This document shows positions 17,535 through 26,688 of a stretch of DNA of 64,000 nucleotides, piece after piece. The position numbers and the translations under genes were made by a program. The stretch's first letter is position 1, and every line of letters begins with the position of its first letter. The DNA comes from Rhodanobacter sp. (GTDB lineage Bacteria > Pseudomonadota > Gammaproteobacteria > Xanthomonadales > Rhodanobacteraceae), in the NCBI GenBank assembly GCA_004298015.1, contig SCSE01000062.1:1-64000 (forward strand), given 5' to 3'. Below the pieces are notes generated by a model. It was given only the letters and a program-made list of their open reading frames with translations. It did no database searches and had not been told where the DNA came from.

Positions 17535-18317
17535 TCAGTCGAAACGGTAGATATCCATCGCCAGCAGGCCCAGGTCGATGCCGGCATCGATCCTTCGCGC
17601 TCGGGGCTGCGCGCCACCAGCGCCGAGTGCGACGAACAATGGCAGCAGGTGTTCGTCGGTGGGATGGGCGCGTGCGGCGAACGGTGCCTGCCGGCGGTAA
17701 TCGAGCAAGGCGTCGATATCCGCGGCAAGCAGCCGCTGCTCGATCCAGTCGATGAACGGTTGCACATACGGCGCCTGGTTTTCGTCGCTGTAGCCGGCGG
17801 CAAGGTCGTGCAGGTTGTGGGTGATGCTGCCGGAACCGATCAGCAGCACGCCCTCGTCGCGCAGCGGCCCCAATGCCCGCCCGACGGCGAGCTGGTGTGC
17901 CGGGCCGGCTTGCGGCTGGATCGAAACCGGTACCACCGGTATATCGGCATCGGGAAACAGCAGCTTCAACGGAACCCAGGCACCATGGTCGAGTCCACGT
18001 TCGGGTTGCAGTGTCGGCGCCAAGCCTGCCTGCTCCAGCAACCGGCTGACGTCCCCTGCCAGCGCCGGCGCGCCGGGTGCCGGATAGCGCATCTGGTAGA
18101 GCGCCGCGGGAAAGCCGCCGAAATCGTGGAGAGTCTCCGGTGTCGCGGTGCTGCCGACACGAGGTTGTGCCGAAAGCCAGTGTGCGCTGGCGATCACCAC
18201 GGCCCGCGGCTTTGGCAAACCGGCCGCCAGTTCGCCCAGTCTTGCCCCGGTCTGGCCCGGATGCAACGCGGTCATCGGCGAGCCGTGGGAAATGTAGAGA
18301 CTGGGCAGGCGGGTCAT
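17535..18317 (-). CDS. ygiD: Extradiol ring-cleavage dioxygenase, YgiD / 4,5-DOPA dioxygenase type
   Basis: About 260-residue class III (LigB-type) extradiol dioxygenase. Metal-ligand and active-site segments are visible in order: YISHGSPM, VIASAHW, TLHDFGGFP, LDHGAWVP, GSGSITHNLHD and HPTDEHLLP. E. coli YgiD and plant DOPA dioxygenases share this set and act on catechol-type substrates, requiring zinc or iron. ATG 18317 is taken as start because the residues before MTRLPSLY are not conserved; ATG 18345-18347 is an alternative. Confidence 0.9.
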   Translation of the reverse strand: MTRLPSLYISHGSPMTALHPGQTGARLGELAAGLPKPRAVVIASAHWLSAQPRVGSTATPETLHDFGGFPAALYQMRYPAPGAPALAGDVSRLLEQAGLAPTLQPERGLDHGAWVPLKLLFPDADIPVVPVSIQPQAGPAHQLAVGRALGPLRDEGVLLIGSGSITHNLHDLAAGYSDENQAPYVQPFIDWIEQRLLAADIDALLDYRRQAPFAARAHPTDEHLLPLFVALGAGGAQPRARRIDAGIDLGLLAMDIYRFD

Positions 18318-18447
18318 GGCGGGGTTTGTCGTTGGGCAGGGTTCCATCCCAAGATGGGGGATTCCGGCAATTTTTACAGCGACCGCAGCGGAAACGCTGT
18401 GTCATGGCGTCGAAACGATCGACACCACAACGCTGCCCAGACGCGGC

Positions 18448-20319
18448 CTACTTGCGCCGCGGCGGCTTGCCGCCGCCGTGCCGTGGCCGGCCGTCGGCGG
18501 TCCTGAACCCGCCGGGCTTCTTGAACCCGCCGGGTTGGCGAGCCGGTGCCGTGCTGGCGCCTTGCGGCTCGGTGCCATCCCATTCATGGATCCGCAACTG
18601 CTGCTGCACGACCCAGACTTTCTTCAGGTGTTCGAATATCTCTGCCGGCATACCGTCGGGCAGGTCGATCAGGCTGTAATGATCGCGAATGCTGAGCCGA
18701 CCGATGAACTGGCTGTCCAGTCCGGCCTCGTTGGCGATCGCGCCGACGATGTTGCCGGGCTTCACGCCATGTTCGTGGCCCACCTCGATGCGGTAGGTGC
18801 GCTTGCCTTCCTCGGTGGCGTGGGCACGCACCGGGCGCTGGCTGGATTCCCGTGGCGGACGCGCAGCTGCAGGCTCTCGTTCGAACGACGACGGCTGCTC
18901 CCGACCGCGGTTATCACGCGCCGGCCGGTCAGTGGCAGCGCGTTCGCGGGGGGGTGTTTCGTATTTCTCGCGTTTCGGTGGCGCAGTCAGCAGCAGCGGT
19001 TGACTGCCCTGGGCGATGCGCGCCAGCGCCGCGGCAATCTCGATTGCCGGTACATTGTGCTCCTGCTCGTACTGCTCGATCAATTGCTGGAACTGACCCA
19101 GTTCGCCGATCGCCAGCGTATCGCTGATGCGCTGCTTGAATTTCGCGATACGCACATCGTTGACGACATCCACCGATGGCAGCTGCATCTGCTCGATCGG
19201 CTGCCGGGTAGCCCTTTCGATCGCCCGCAACATGCCCTTTTCGCGCGGGCTGACGAACAGGATCGCCTCGCCGCTGCGGCCGGCGCGACCGGTGCGGCCG
19301 ATCCGGTGCACGTAGCTTTCGGTGTCGTACGGGATGTCGTAGTTCATCACGTGGCTGACGCGATCCACATCCAGGCCGCGTGCGGCGACGTCGGTGGCAA
19401 CCAGGATATCCAGCTTGCCGTCCTTGAGCTGCTGGATCACCCGTTCGCGCTGCGGTTGTGCGATGTCGCCGTTGATCGCCGCTGCCGCCAGTCCCCGCGC
19501 TTGCAGCTTGCCGGCGAGTTCTTCGGTGGCCTGCTTGGTGCGTGCGAACACGATCATCGCATCGAATGGCTCGGCCTCGAGAATGCGGGTCATCGCGTCG
19601 AGCTTGTGCATGCCGCTGACGAACCAGTAACGCTGGCGGATATTGGCCGCGGTACTGGTGGAGGACTTGATGATGACCTCGACCGGATCCTTCAGGTGCC
19701 GTTGCGCAATCTTGCGGATCACACTGGGCATGGTCGCCGAGAACAACGCCACCTGGCGTTCCGGCGGCGTCGCCTGCAGCACTTTCTCGACGTCGTCGAT
19801 GAAGCCCATGCGCAGCATTTCATCCGCTTCGTCGAGTACCAGATATTTCAGCTCGGACAGGTCCAGCGTGCCCTTGTCCATGTGATCGATGACGCGGCCT
19901 GGCGTGCCGACTACCACGTGCACGCCGCGCTTGAGCGAATGCAACTGCGGTCCATAGCTCTGGCCACCGTAGATCGGCAGCACCTGGAAGCCAGGAATGT
20001 GCGCGGCATAGCGCTGGAATGCCTCGGCCACCTGGATCGCCAGTTCGCGCGTGGGCGCCAGCACCAGCGCCTGCGGCTTGCCGGCGCGCGGGGTGATGCG
20101 CGACAGGATCGGCAGCGCGAAGGCTGCGGTCTTGCCGGTGCCGGTCTGCGCCTGGCCGAGCACGTCGCGTCCTTCCAGCAGCGGCGGGATGGTCGCGGCC
20201 TGGATCGGCGACGGGGATTCGTAACCGACATCCGCCAGCACGCGAAGCACGCTCGGATCGAGTCCAAGTGTCAGGAAGCCGGCAGCGGCCGGTGTGGAAT
20301 CGGAGGAGGGGGCGGACAT
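18448..20319 (-). CDS. deaD: DEAD-box ATP-dependent RNA helicase DeaD/CsdA
   Basis: 623-residue RNA helicase involved in ribosome assembly and RNA decay, especially in the cold. The helicase core has the Q motif (SPIQAATIP), Walker [25 protein letters not shown] and [13 protein letters not shown]. The C-terminal third holds the DbpA/CsdA RNA-binding domain (YRIEVGHEHGVKPGNIVGAI) and ends in a basic Gly/Arg/Lys tail, as in E. coli DeaD (629 residues). ATG 20319 has a GAGG site; the frame extends a few codons further upstream without support. Confidence 0.95.
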   Translation of the reverse strand: MSAPSSDSTPAAAGFLTLGLDPSVLRVLADVGYESPSPIQAATIPPLLEGRDVLGQAQTGTGKTAAFALPILSRITPRAGKPQALVLAPTRELAIQVAEAFQRYAAHIPGFQVLPIYGGQSYGPQLHSLKRGVHVVVGTPGRVIDHMDKGTLDLSELKYLVLDEADEMLRMGFIDDVEKVLQATPPERQVALFSATMPSVIRKIAQRHLKDPVEVIIKSSTSTAANIRQRYWFVSGMHKLDAMTRILEAEPFDAMIVFARTKQATEELAGKLQARGLAAAAINGDIAQPQRERVIQQLKDGKLDILVATDVAARGLDVDRVSHVMNYDIPYDTESYVHRIGRTGRAGRSGEAILFVSPREKGMLRAIERATRQPIEQMQLPSVDVVNDVRIAKFKQRISDTLAIGELGQFQQLIEQYEQEHNVPAIEIAAALARIAQGSQPLLLTAPPKREKYETPPRERAATDRPARDNRGREQPSSFEREPAAARPPRESSQRPVRAHATEEGKRTYRIEVGHEHGVKPGNIVGAIANEAGLDSQFIGRLSIRDHYSLIDLPDGMPAEIFEHLKKVWVVQQQLRIHEWDGTEPQGASTAPARQPGGFKKPGGFRTADGRPRHGGGKPPRRK

Positions 20320-20433
20320 GGGGGAACCTCGACGTGGCATGCACGATGGCATGCGGGATAATGGCGGCTATTGTAGCAGCCCCCGGGCCTTCGGCCCGAT
20401 CCACCGAGCAACACAACCATCGGAGAATCAAGC

Positions 20434-21183
20434 ATGTCGAAGCGTCTGGCAGATCGGGTGGCGTTGGTGACCGGAGCATCCTCCGGGATTGGCGAGGCCA
20501 CGGCGCTGGCCTTGGCGGAGCAGGGTGCGCAGGTGGCGATTTCAGCGCGCCGCCGTGATCGTCTCGAGGCCTTGGCGAAGCAATTGGAAGAATTCGGCGC
20601 CAAACCGCTGGTACTCGAAGCCGATCTGCTGGACGAAGCCGAGGCGCAGCGCATCGTCAAGGACACTGAACGCCACTATGGACGCCTGGATATTCTGGTC
20701 AACAATGCCGGTGTGATGTACCTGGAACCAGTCGCTGAAGCTGATCTGGGGCGCTGGCGACGGATGCTGGAACTGAATGTGCTGGGCCTGATCGCCTCGA
20801 CTCAGGCTGTGCTGGCGGGGATGATTGCGCGCGGCGATGGTCATGTGGTGAATGTGGCGTCCACCGCGGGGCGGATTGCCAACGCCAATTCCGCAGCTTA
20901 TTCGGCGACCAAGTTCGGGGTGGTGGGTTTTTCAGAGGCGCTGCGGAAGGAAGTTTACAAGCACGGCATCCGGGTCAGTGTGATTGAGCCGGGCGTGGTC
21001 GAAACCGAGTTGCGCGAGCATATTGGCCATGCTGCCACGCAGCAGGCGATCAACACCTGGGCCGAGGGCATGCGTCAATTGCAGTCGCGCGATGTCGCCG
21101 AGGCGATCGTGTTCTGCGTGACCCGCCCGGCGCACGTCAACATCAACGAAATCCTGATGCGGCCGACCGATCAGGAACGCTGA
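20434..21183 (+). CDS. SDR family NAD(P)-dependent oxidoreductase (classical)
   Basis: 249-residue classical short-chain dehydrogenase. Cofactor motif VTGASSGIGEA, NNAG at LVNNAGVM, catalytic serine in VASTAGR and the YSATK tetrad are all intact; an Arg pair (SARRRDR) at the end of beta-2 suggests NADP(H). The sequence is closest in feel to the YdfG/serine-dehydrogenase-like cluster acting on hydroxy acids or related alcohols. ATG 20434 has a GGAG site. Single gene upstream of fghA; substrate not predictable. Confidence 0.9.
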   Translation: MSKRLADRVALVTGASSGIGEATALALAEQGAQVAISARRRDRLEALAKQLEEFGAKPLVLEADLLDEAEAQRIVKDTERHYGRLDILVNNAGVMYLEPVAEADLGRWRRMLELNVLGLIASTQAVLAGMIARGDGHVVNVASTAGRIANANSAAYSATKFGVVGFSEALRKEVYKHGIRVSVIEPGVVETELREHIGHAATQQAINTWAEGMRQLQSRDVAEAIVFCVTRPAHVNINEILMRPTDQER

Positions 21184-21255
21184 TGCCGAACGCGACCTGC
21201 GGTGGGTCGGCGCGGGTACTATGATCGGGGGCAGCGCATCGAGGGACAACATCAT

Positions 21256-22104
21256 ATGACTGCCATCGAAACGATTTCCGAGCAAGCCTGCTTCGGCGGC
21301 GTGCAGGGTTTTTACCGGCATCTTTCGGAAGCCTGCGGCGGGGCGATGCGTTTTGCGGTCTACCGGCCACCCCAGGCCGCACGCGGCAGGTGTCCGGTGC
21401 TGTATTACCTGGCCGGACTCACCTGCACCGAGGAAACCGCGGTGATCAAGGCCGGCGCGCAAAGGCTGGCGGCCGAACTCGGGCTGGTTCTGGTGATGCC
21501 CGATACCAGTCCGCGCGAAACCGGCTTCGAGGGCGCTACCGGCGACTGGGAATTCGGCGAGGGCGCGGGCTTTTACCTGGATGCGACCCAGGCACCCTGG
21601 TCTGCGCGCTTCCGGATGCACCGTTACGTGGTCGACGAGTTGCCGGGATTGATCGCCGAACACTTCCCGGTGGATAGCTCGCGTTGCGGCATCTTCGGCC
21701 ATTCCATGGGCGGGCACGGTGCCTTGACGATCGCCTTGAAGCATCCCGATCGCTACCGTTCGGTATCGGCTTTTGCGCCGATTGTGGCAGCTGGCCAGGT
21801 CCCATGGGGTCACAAGGCATTGCCGCGTTATCTCGGCAATGACAAAGCTGCCTGGGCGGACTATGACGCTTGCGAACTGGTGCGACGGCAGACCTTTCCC
21901 GGCACCATCCTGATCGATCAGGGCGAGGCGGATCCATTCCTGGAGAGCCAGCTCAAGCCCGAGTTGTTCGACCAGGCCTGTGCCGAGGCGGGCCAGGCGC
22001 TGCTGTTGCGGCGGCACCCTGGTTACGACCATAGCTACTATTTCATCAGCAGTTTCATCGCCGACCACCTGCGCCATCACGCCGAGGCCATGGGTCTGGC
22101 ATGA
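21256..22104 (+). CDS. fghA: S-formylglutathione hydrolase
   Basis: 282-residue alpha/beta hydrolase completing glutathione-dependent formaldehyde detoxification by splitting S-formylglutathione to formate and glutathione. The nucleophile elbow GHSMGGHGALTIAL, the catalytic aspartate in DQGEADPFLE and histidine in PGYDHSYYFI are intact, as is LTCTEETAV around the oxyanion hole. The usual partner, class III alcohol dehydrogenase (adhC/frmA), is not in the window. The stop codon overlaps the next GNAT gene by four bases. Confidence 0.96.
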   Translation: MTAIETISEQACFGGVQGFYRHLSEACGGAMRFAVYRPPQAARGRCPVLYYLAGLTCTEETAVIKAGAQRLAAELGLVLVMPDTSPRETGFEGATGDWEFGEGAGFYLDATQAPWSARFRMHRYVVDELPGLIAEHFPVDSSRCGIFGHSMGGHGALTIALKHPDRYRSVSAFAPIVAAGQVPWGHKALPRYLGNDKAAWADYDACELVRRQTFPGTILIDQGEADPFLESQLKPELFDQACAEAGQALLLRRHPGYDHSYYFISSFIADHLRHHAEAMGLA

Positions 22105-22655
22105 GGGCGGTGCCGGTCTTGCGGACGGCGCGGACGCGGATCCGGCTTGCACAGGCGTCGGATGCCAGCAAGTTGCTGCATTTTCGGGTTGACAACGCAG
22201 CCCATTTCGCGCCATGGGAGCCGCTGCGTGATGTGGGTTACTACACCCTCGAACATGCCGCCCGGACGATTGAACAGGGCCGGGAGGCAGCACAGTCGGA
22301 TCGTGGCTACCCGTTCGTGGTACTCGATGCCGACGAGGCGGCGATCATCGCCAGCTTCACCTTTTCCGGTGTGATGCGAGGCCCTTTCCAGGCGTGTTTT
22401 CTCGGTTATGGGCTGGCTGCTGGCGGGCAGGGCTCGGGTCTGATGCAGGAGGCCTTGCAGGCGGGGCTGGGGTGGGCGTTCGGTCAGGCCGGCCTGCACC
22501 GCGTGATGGCGAACTACATGCCGCGCAATGAGCGTAGCGCCCGCTTGCTGGAGCGGCTGGGTTTCGAGCGCGAGGGTTATGCCCGGGATTACCTGCAGAT
22601 TGCCGGCTGCTGGGAAGACCACGTGCTCACCGCAAAAATCCATTCAGCGGACTGA
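22101..22655 (+). CDS. RimJ/RimL-type GNAT acetyltransferase
   Basis: 184-residue GNAT protein starting in an ATGA overlap with fghA, so the two are translationally coupled. The fold is RimJ-like: IRLAQASDASKLL at the N-terminus, LGYGLAAGGQGSGLMQEAL for acetyl-CoA binding, and the terminal NERSARLLERLGFEREG. Such enzymes acetylate N-termini of ribosomal proteins or other small targets. Whether it targets S5 (RimJ proper) cannot be decided. Confidence 0.9.
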   Translation: MRAVPVLRTARTRIRLAQASDASKLLHFRVDNAAHFAPWEPLRDVGYYTLEHAARTIEQGREAAQSDRGYPFVVLDADEAAIIASFTFSGVMRGPFQACFLGYGLAAGGQGSGLMQEALQAGLGWAFGQAGLHRVMANYMPRNERSARLLERLGFEREGYARDYLQIAGCWEDHVLTAKIHSAD

Positions 22656-22679
22656 TCCACCCCCTTCGCAGGACGGATG

Positions 22680-22709
22680 CGACGAGGCAGCCCTCAGGCT
22701 GCCTCGTCG
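22680..22709. terminator. Bidirectional terminator hairpin
   Basis: CGACGAGGCAGCC (22680-22692) and GGCTGCCTCGTCG (22697-22709) form a perfect 13-bp stem with a CTCA loop between the convergent GNAT and rhlE genes. There is no long T tract, so efficiency is uncertain. Confidence 0.7.
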
Positions 22710-22729
22710 GGTGATCTTCGATCAGGCGT

Positions 22730-24055
<1,326 letters not shown>

Positions 24056-24214
24056 GTAACACTCCTGAGCAACCCGGAGTGTTGATACCGTGTTGCAGAC
24101 TTGGGGAAAGGGGCGGTGTTGACCGCAACAGTCTGAGCGACTGCGGGCGGCAGTATAACCGGTTCAGGGGTGTCGCGTCTGCCCCTCCCCGCCGGCGGGG
24201 CTGCCGATGTCATG

Positions 24215-24901
24215 TCAGCGGCGGCGCCTGCCCACGACCAGATAGCTGTTGTAGGGGGTGTTGCCACGCAACGACCGGATATCGACCTCGAGCCCGGCAT
24301 GTTGCAGCGGCGTACGCAGTTCGTCGGCACTTGGATAGTGCTGGGCGCCGCCCGGTATCCATCCGCTGGCCTGAAGGAAAAATTCCTCCATGCGGGTTGC
24401 GTGGAAGCGCCAGTTCGGTTCGCGCAGCACGTTGCGAATGATCAGGCATCCCTCGGGCGCAAGATGGCGAACGCTTGCTTGCAACAAGGCATGCTGACGG
24501 TCCGCCGGCAGGTAGTGCAGTACATCGAGCAGTGCAACATGGCCTTGAAAGGTCGGTAGATCGGACACGTCGGCGTGGTGCATTGTCATCCGCGCATCGA
24601 GCCCGGCGCGCTGAACAGCACGATTGCCGGCCGAGATCTTGCGCTCGTCGTGATCCAGCCCAAGGTAGCGCTGAGCGATGCCTCGGGCATGCAGATACTG
24701 CGCCAGAAGGCCGATACCGCAACCGATATCGAGCAGTGGCATCGGCTGGTTCGCGATGATCGCCGCGGTGGCGGGATAGACCGGGTCGGCCGACAGCTTC
24801 CAGCGGATGTAGCCACGCTGCAAACGATGGTCATAGAGGCCGGCAATAGCGTCGCGTGCGGCCCGACTCATGGGTGTGGGCATGTCGACGGATGTCTGCA
24901 T
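24215..24901 (-). CDS. Class I SAM-dependent methyltransferase
   Basis: 228-residue protein with PLLDIGCGIGLLAQYLHARG for S-adenosylmethionine binding, YLGLDHDERKI as the second acidic motif and VALLDVLHYLP as motif IV. The context (no linked biosynthetic genes) does not reveal its substrate. ATG 24901 is taken; ATG 24883 and 24871 are in-frame alternatives and none has a strong ribosome-binding site. Confidence 0.82.
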   Translation of the reverse strand: MQTSVDMPTPMSRAARDAIAGLYDHRLQRGYIRWKLSADPVYPATAAIIANQPMPLLDIGCGIGLLAQYLHARGIAQRYLGLDHDERKISAGNRAVQRAGLDARMTMHHADVSDLPTFQGHVALLDVLHYLPADRQHALLQASVRHLAPEGCLIIRNVLREPNWRFHATRMEEFFLQASGWIPGGAQHYPSADELRTPLQHAGLEVDIRSLRGNTPYNSYLVVGRRRR

Positions 24902-25068
24902 CGGTTCAGACTACAGGACTGGCTGAGTCGCGGTCTTGATGAGTTCGCCGCAGGGCGTGTCGTGGATTTCCGGAGCGTCGTGTCGGAGCGTCGTGTCCAG
25001 GATGCCCGGGCGGACCCGCAACGGCCAGGGCATTGCTCTCGCCGGCGAGCGGAGGAGCCCTGGCATGC

Positions 25069-25077
25069 TGCTACAAT
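25069..25077 (+). promoter_or_regulatory. Extended -10 promoter for slyD
   Basis: TGCTACAAT at 25069-25077 fits an extended -10 (TGn plus TACAAT), about 33 bases before the slyD start. No good -35 hexamer is visible, as is usual for extended -10 promoters. Confidence 0.45.
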
Positions 25078-25109
25078 CCGGCGTTTTATCCCCTCCGGAA
25101 GAGACAGGC

Positions 25110-25595
25110 ATGAAGGCTGGCAAGGACAAGGTCATCGCAATCCACTACACGCTGACGGTCGACGGCGAGAAGCTGGAGAGTTCGCATGACCGGAACGAAC
25201 AGCTGTGGATACTGCTTGGTCACGGGCAACTGATTCCCGGTCTGGAAAAGGCCCTGGAGGGTCATGAGGCGGGCGAGACCTTGCAGGTGGAAGTGGCGGC
25301 CGTCGATGGGTATGGCGAGCGTCAGGAGGAGCAGATCCAGCGCATGTCAAAGAAGTATTTCCCGCAGGCCAACCGTCTCAAGGCCGGCATGGTCACGGTG
25401 CTGCAGCTGAAAGAAGGTGGCCAGCGTGCGGTCACCGTGCACAAGGTCGGCATGAGTGCGATCGACGTCGACCTGAACCACCCGATGGCGGGCAAGACCC
25501 TGCACTTCGACGTCAGCATTGGCGAGGTGCGCGATGCCAGCGAAGAGGAGCTCAAGCACGGCCACGCGCACGCGCCGGGCAGCGCGGAGCACTGA
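25110..25595 (+). CDS. slyD: FKBP-type peptidyl-prolyl isomerase / chaperone SlyD
   Basis: 161-residue FKBP with the insert-in-flap chaperone domain, a proline isomerase that also helps nickel delivery in E. coli. The isomerase core is IAIHYTLTVDGEKLESS, GHGQLIPGLEKALEGHEAG and the closing DVDLNHPMAGKTLHFDVSI; the flap insert is present. The metal-binding His/Cys tail is short (HGHAHAPGSAEH) and cysteine-free compared with E. coli SlyD, so strong nickel storage is unlikely. GAGACAGGC precedes ATG 25110. Confidence 0.95.
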   Translation: MKAGKDKVIAIHYTLTVDGEKLESSHDRNEQLWILLGHGQLIPGLEKALEGHEAGETLQVEVAAVDGYGERQEEQIQRMSKKYFPQANRLKAGMVTVLQLKEGGQRAVTVHKVGMSAIDVDLNHPMAGKTLHFDVSIGEVRDASEEELKHGHAHAPGSAEH

Positions 25596-25692
25596 CCCGC
25601 AAGGAAAGTGCCAGACCGCGACAGCGTCTTCTCCCGAAGATCGTCAAAGCGGACTTCAGGATGCTCGCGCAGCGGGAACTGCCTCAACTCAA

Positions 25693-25714
25693 TCCCTCCG
25701 GGACAGGGAGGGGT
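25693..25714. terminator. Possible weak terminator between slyD and the NlpC gene
   Basis: CCCTCC (25694-25699) can pair with GGAGGG (25707-25712) over a seven-base loop, followed by GTT on the plus strand. It lies between two convergent genes. Short stem; tentative. Confidence 0.3.
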
Positions 25715-25726
25715 TGTCCGTTGCGC

Positions 25727-26302
25727 TCAATCGAGCAGGCGCTTGCCGTAGGCAAAGTGGCTGCGCCAGTAGGGGCCATCGATGTCGTCCAGTCGCACCG
25801 TGCCACCGCTGTTCGGTGCATGCACGAAGCGCCCCTTGCCGACATACACGCCGACGTGGCTGATCGCTCCGCTGATGTCGAAAAACACCAGGTCGCCACT
25901 GGCGAGCTGGGTCATTCGGCGTATCTTGCGCCCGTCCATCACCGACATGGCATGGGAGGTGCGTGGCAACCTGATGCCGGCGGCGGTGCGGTAGATGTAG
26001 TCGACCAGGCCGCTGCAGTCGAAACCACTCGCCGGCGTGTTGCCACCCCAGCGGTAAGGGGTGCCGACCAGACCAATGGCGCGGAACAGGATGTCGTTGG
26101 CTTCACCGGCGGTGGCTGCCGAGGGCGCGCGCGCCGGCAGGTCGGCCAGCGAGGAATGCGATGCCGGGTAGGTGGGTTCGCGTCGGTGCGGGCTGCTGGC
26201 ACACGCTGTCATCAATGCCGCCGCGGCAAGCAACGCCGGCATGCGCAGCATGCGGCCTGTCGTGGCCATGGGTTGGCGGTCGGCGGAGAGGGTCTGGCGC
26301 AT
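25727..26302 (-). CDS. NlpC/P60 cysteine peptidase lipoprotein (C40, MepS-like)
   Basis: 191-residue exported cell-wall hydrolase, likely cleaving peptide crosslinks of peptidoglycan. A hydrophobic signal ending in LMTAC places a lipidated cysteine at residue 34. The NlpC/P60 domain carries the catalytic triad C96 (SGFDCSGLV), H149 (ISHVGVYVG) and H161 (RFVHAPNSGG). Related to E. coli MepS (Spr) but with a longer linker. The ATG at 26302 is supported by a GAGG site seven bases upstream; that GAGG lies inside one arm of a hairpin, which could limit translation (see the regulatory entry). Confidence 0.93.
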   Translation of the reverse strand: MRQTLSADRQPMATTGRMLRMPALLAAAALMTACASSPHRREPTYPASHSSLADLPARAPSAATAGEANDILFRAIGLVGTPYRWGGNTPASGFDCSGLVDYIYRTAAGIRLPRTSHAMSVMDGRKIRRMTQLASGDLVFFDISGAISHVGVYVGKGRFVHAPNSGGTVRLDDIDGPYWRSHFAYGKRLLD

Positions 26303-26305
26303 CGA

Positions 26306-26336
26306 ATAACCTCGAAAAGAGTCACGCCGAGGTTAT
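26306..26336 (-). promoter_or_regulatory. Hairpin covering the ribosome-binding site of the NlpC lipoprotein
   Basis: On the minus strand ATAACCTCG (26328-26336) precedes CGAGGTTAT (26306-26314), an exact 9-bp inverted repeat with a 13-base loop. The second arm contains the GAGG ribosome-binding site and ends four bases from the start codon. In the folded mRNA the site would be paired. Confidence 0.6.
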
Positions 26337-26344
26337 CAAATCAA

Positions 26345-26370
26345 GCACTTGGGAGAAAGTTCTCAAGTGC
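26345..26370. repeat. Second inverted repeat in the NlpC gene 5' region
   Basis: GCACTTG (26345-26351) and CAAGTGC (26364-26370) are exact complements and the stem can be extended inward through GAGAA/TTCTC with a small bulge. It lies 8 bases upstream of the first hairpin on the minus strand and could be an operator or part of a folded 5' leader. Confidence 0.5.
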
Positions 26371-26688
26371 CTGGCGATATGTCATGCCACCAACGTAGCG
26401 GCTGAGAGCCTGGGGAAAAGCCTCCCACCTACTGCGAGCGCCGTCGAATGCCCGTGCCGGGCGTGCGCTGCGGGCAAATCCGAGTCATTCCTCAAGAATG
26501 GCCATCTCAGGCCATACTCCAAACGAGCATGTAGCTGCGGGGTAATCGGGACTTCCGCCCATGCATCGGCGTAGGGCGGATGCTGTCCGCCGACCCTGTA
26601 GCGTCGATGCGACATATGGCAGCCACCTGGATCGTGAGTGGCGCCGGCGGTTGCCGGGTTGCGCGCGGCGACTCGCTGTAGCCAACTC
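26371..26688. other. Intergenic region, no gene recognised
   Basis: About 320 bases between the NlpC gene's upstream hairpins and the stop of the next minus-strand gene. The only structure seen is a small palindrome GGCGGA (26575-26580)/TCCGCC (26586-26591), in a GTAGGGCGGATG context reminiscent of REP elements. No ORF here resembles a known protein. Confidence 0.5.

Noticed and set aside
24971-24997. Short tandem duplication GGAGCGTCGTGTC upstream of slyD
   Set aside because: Only two 13-bp copies, no regulatory logic seen; likely a trivial slippage duplication.
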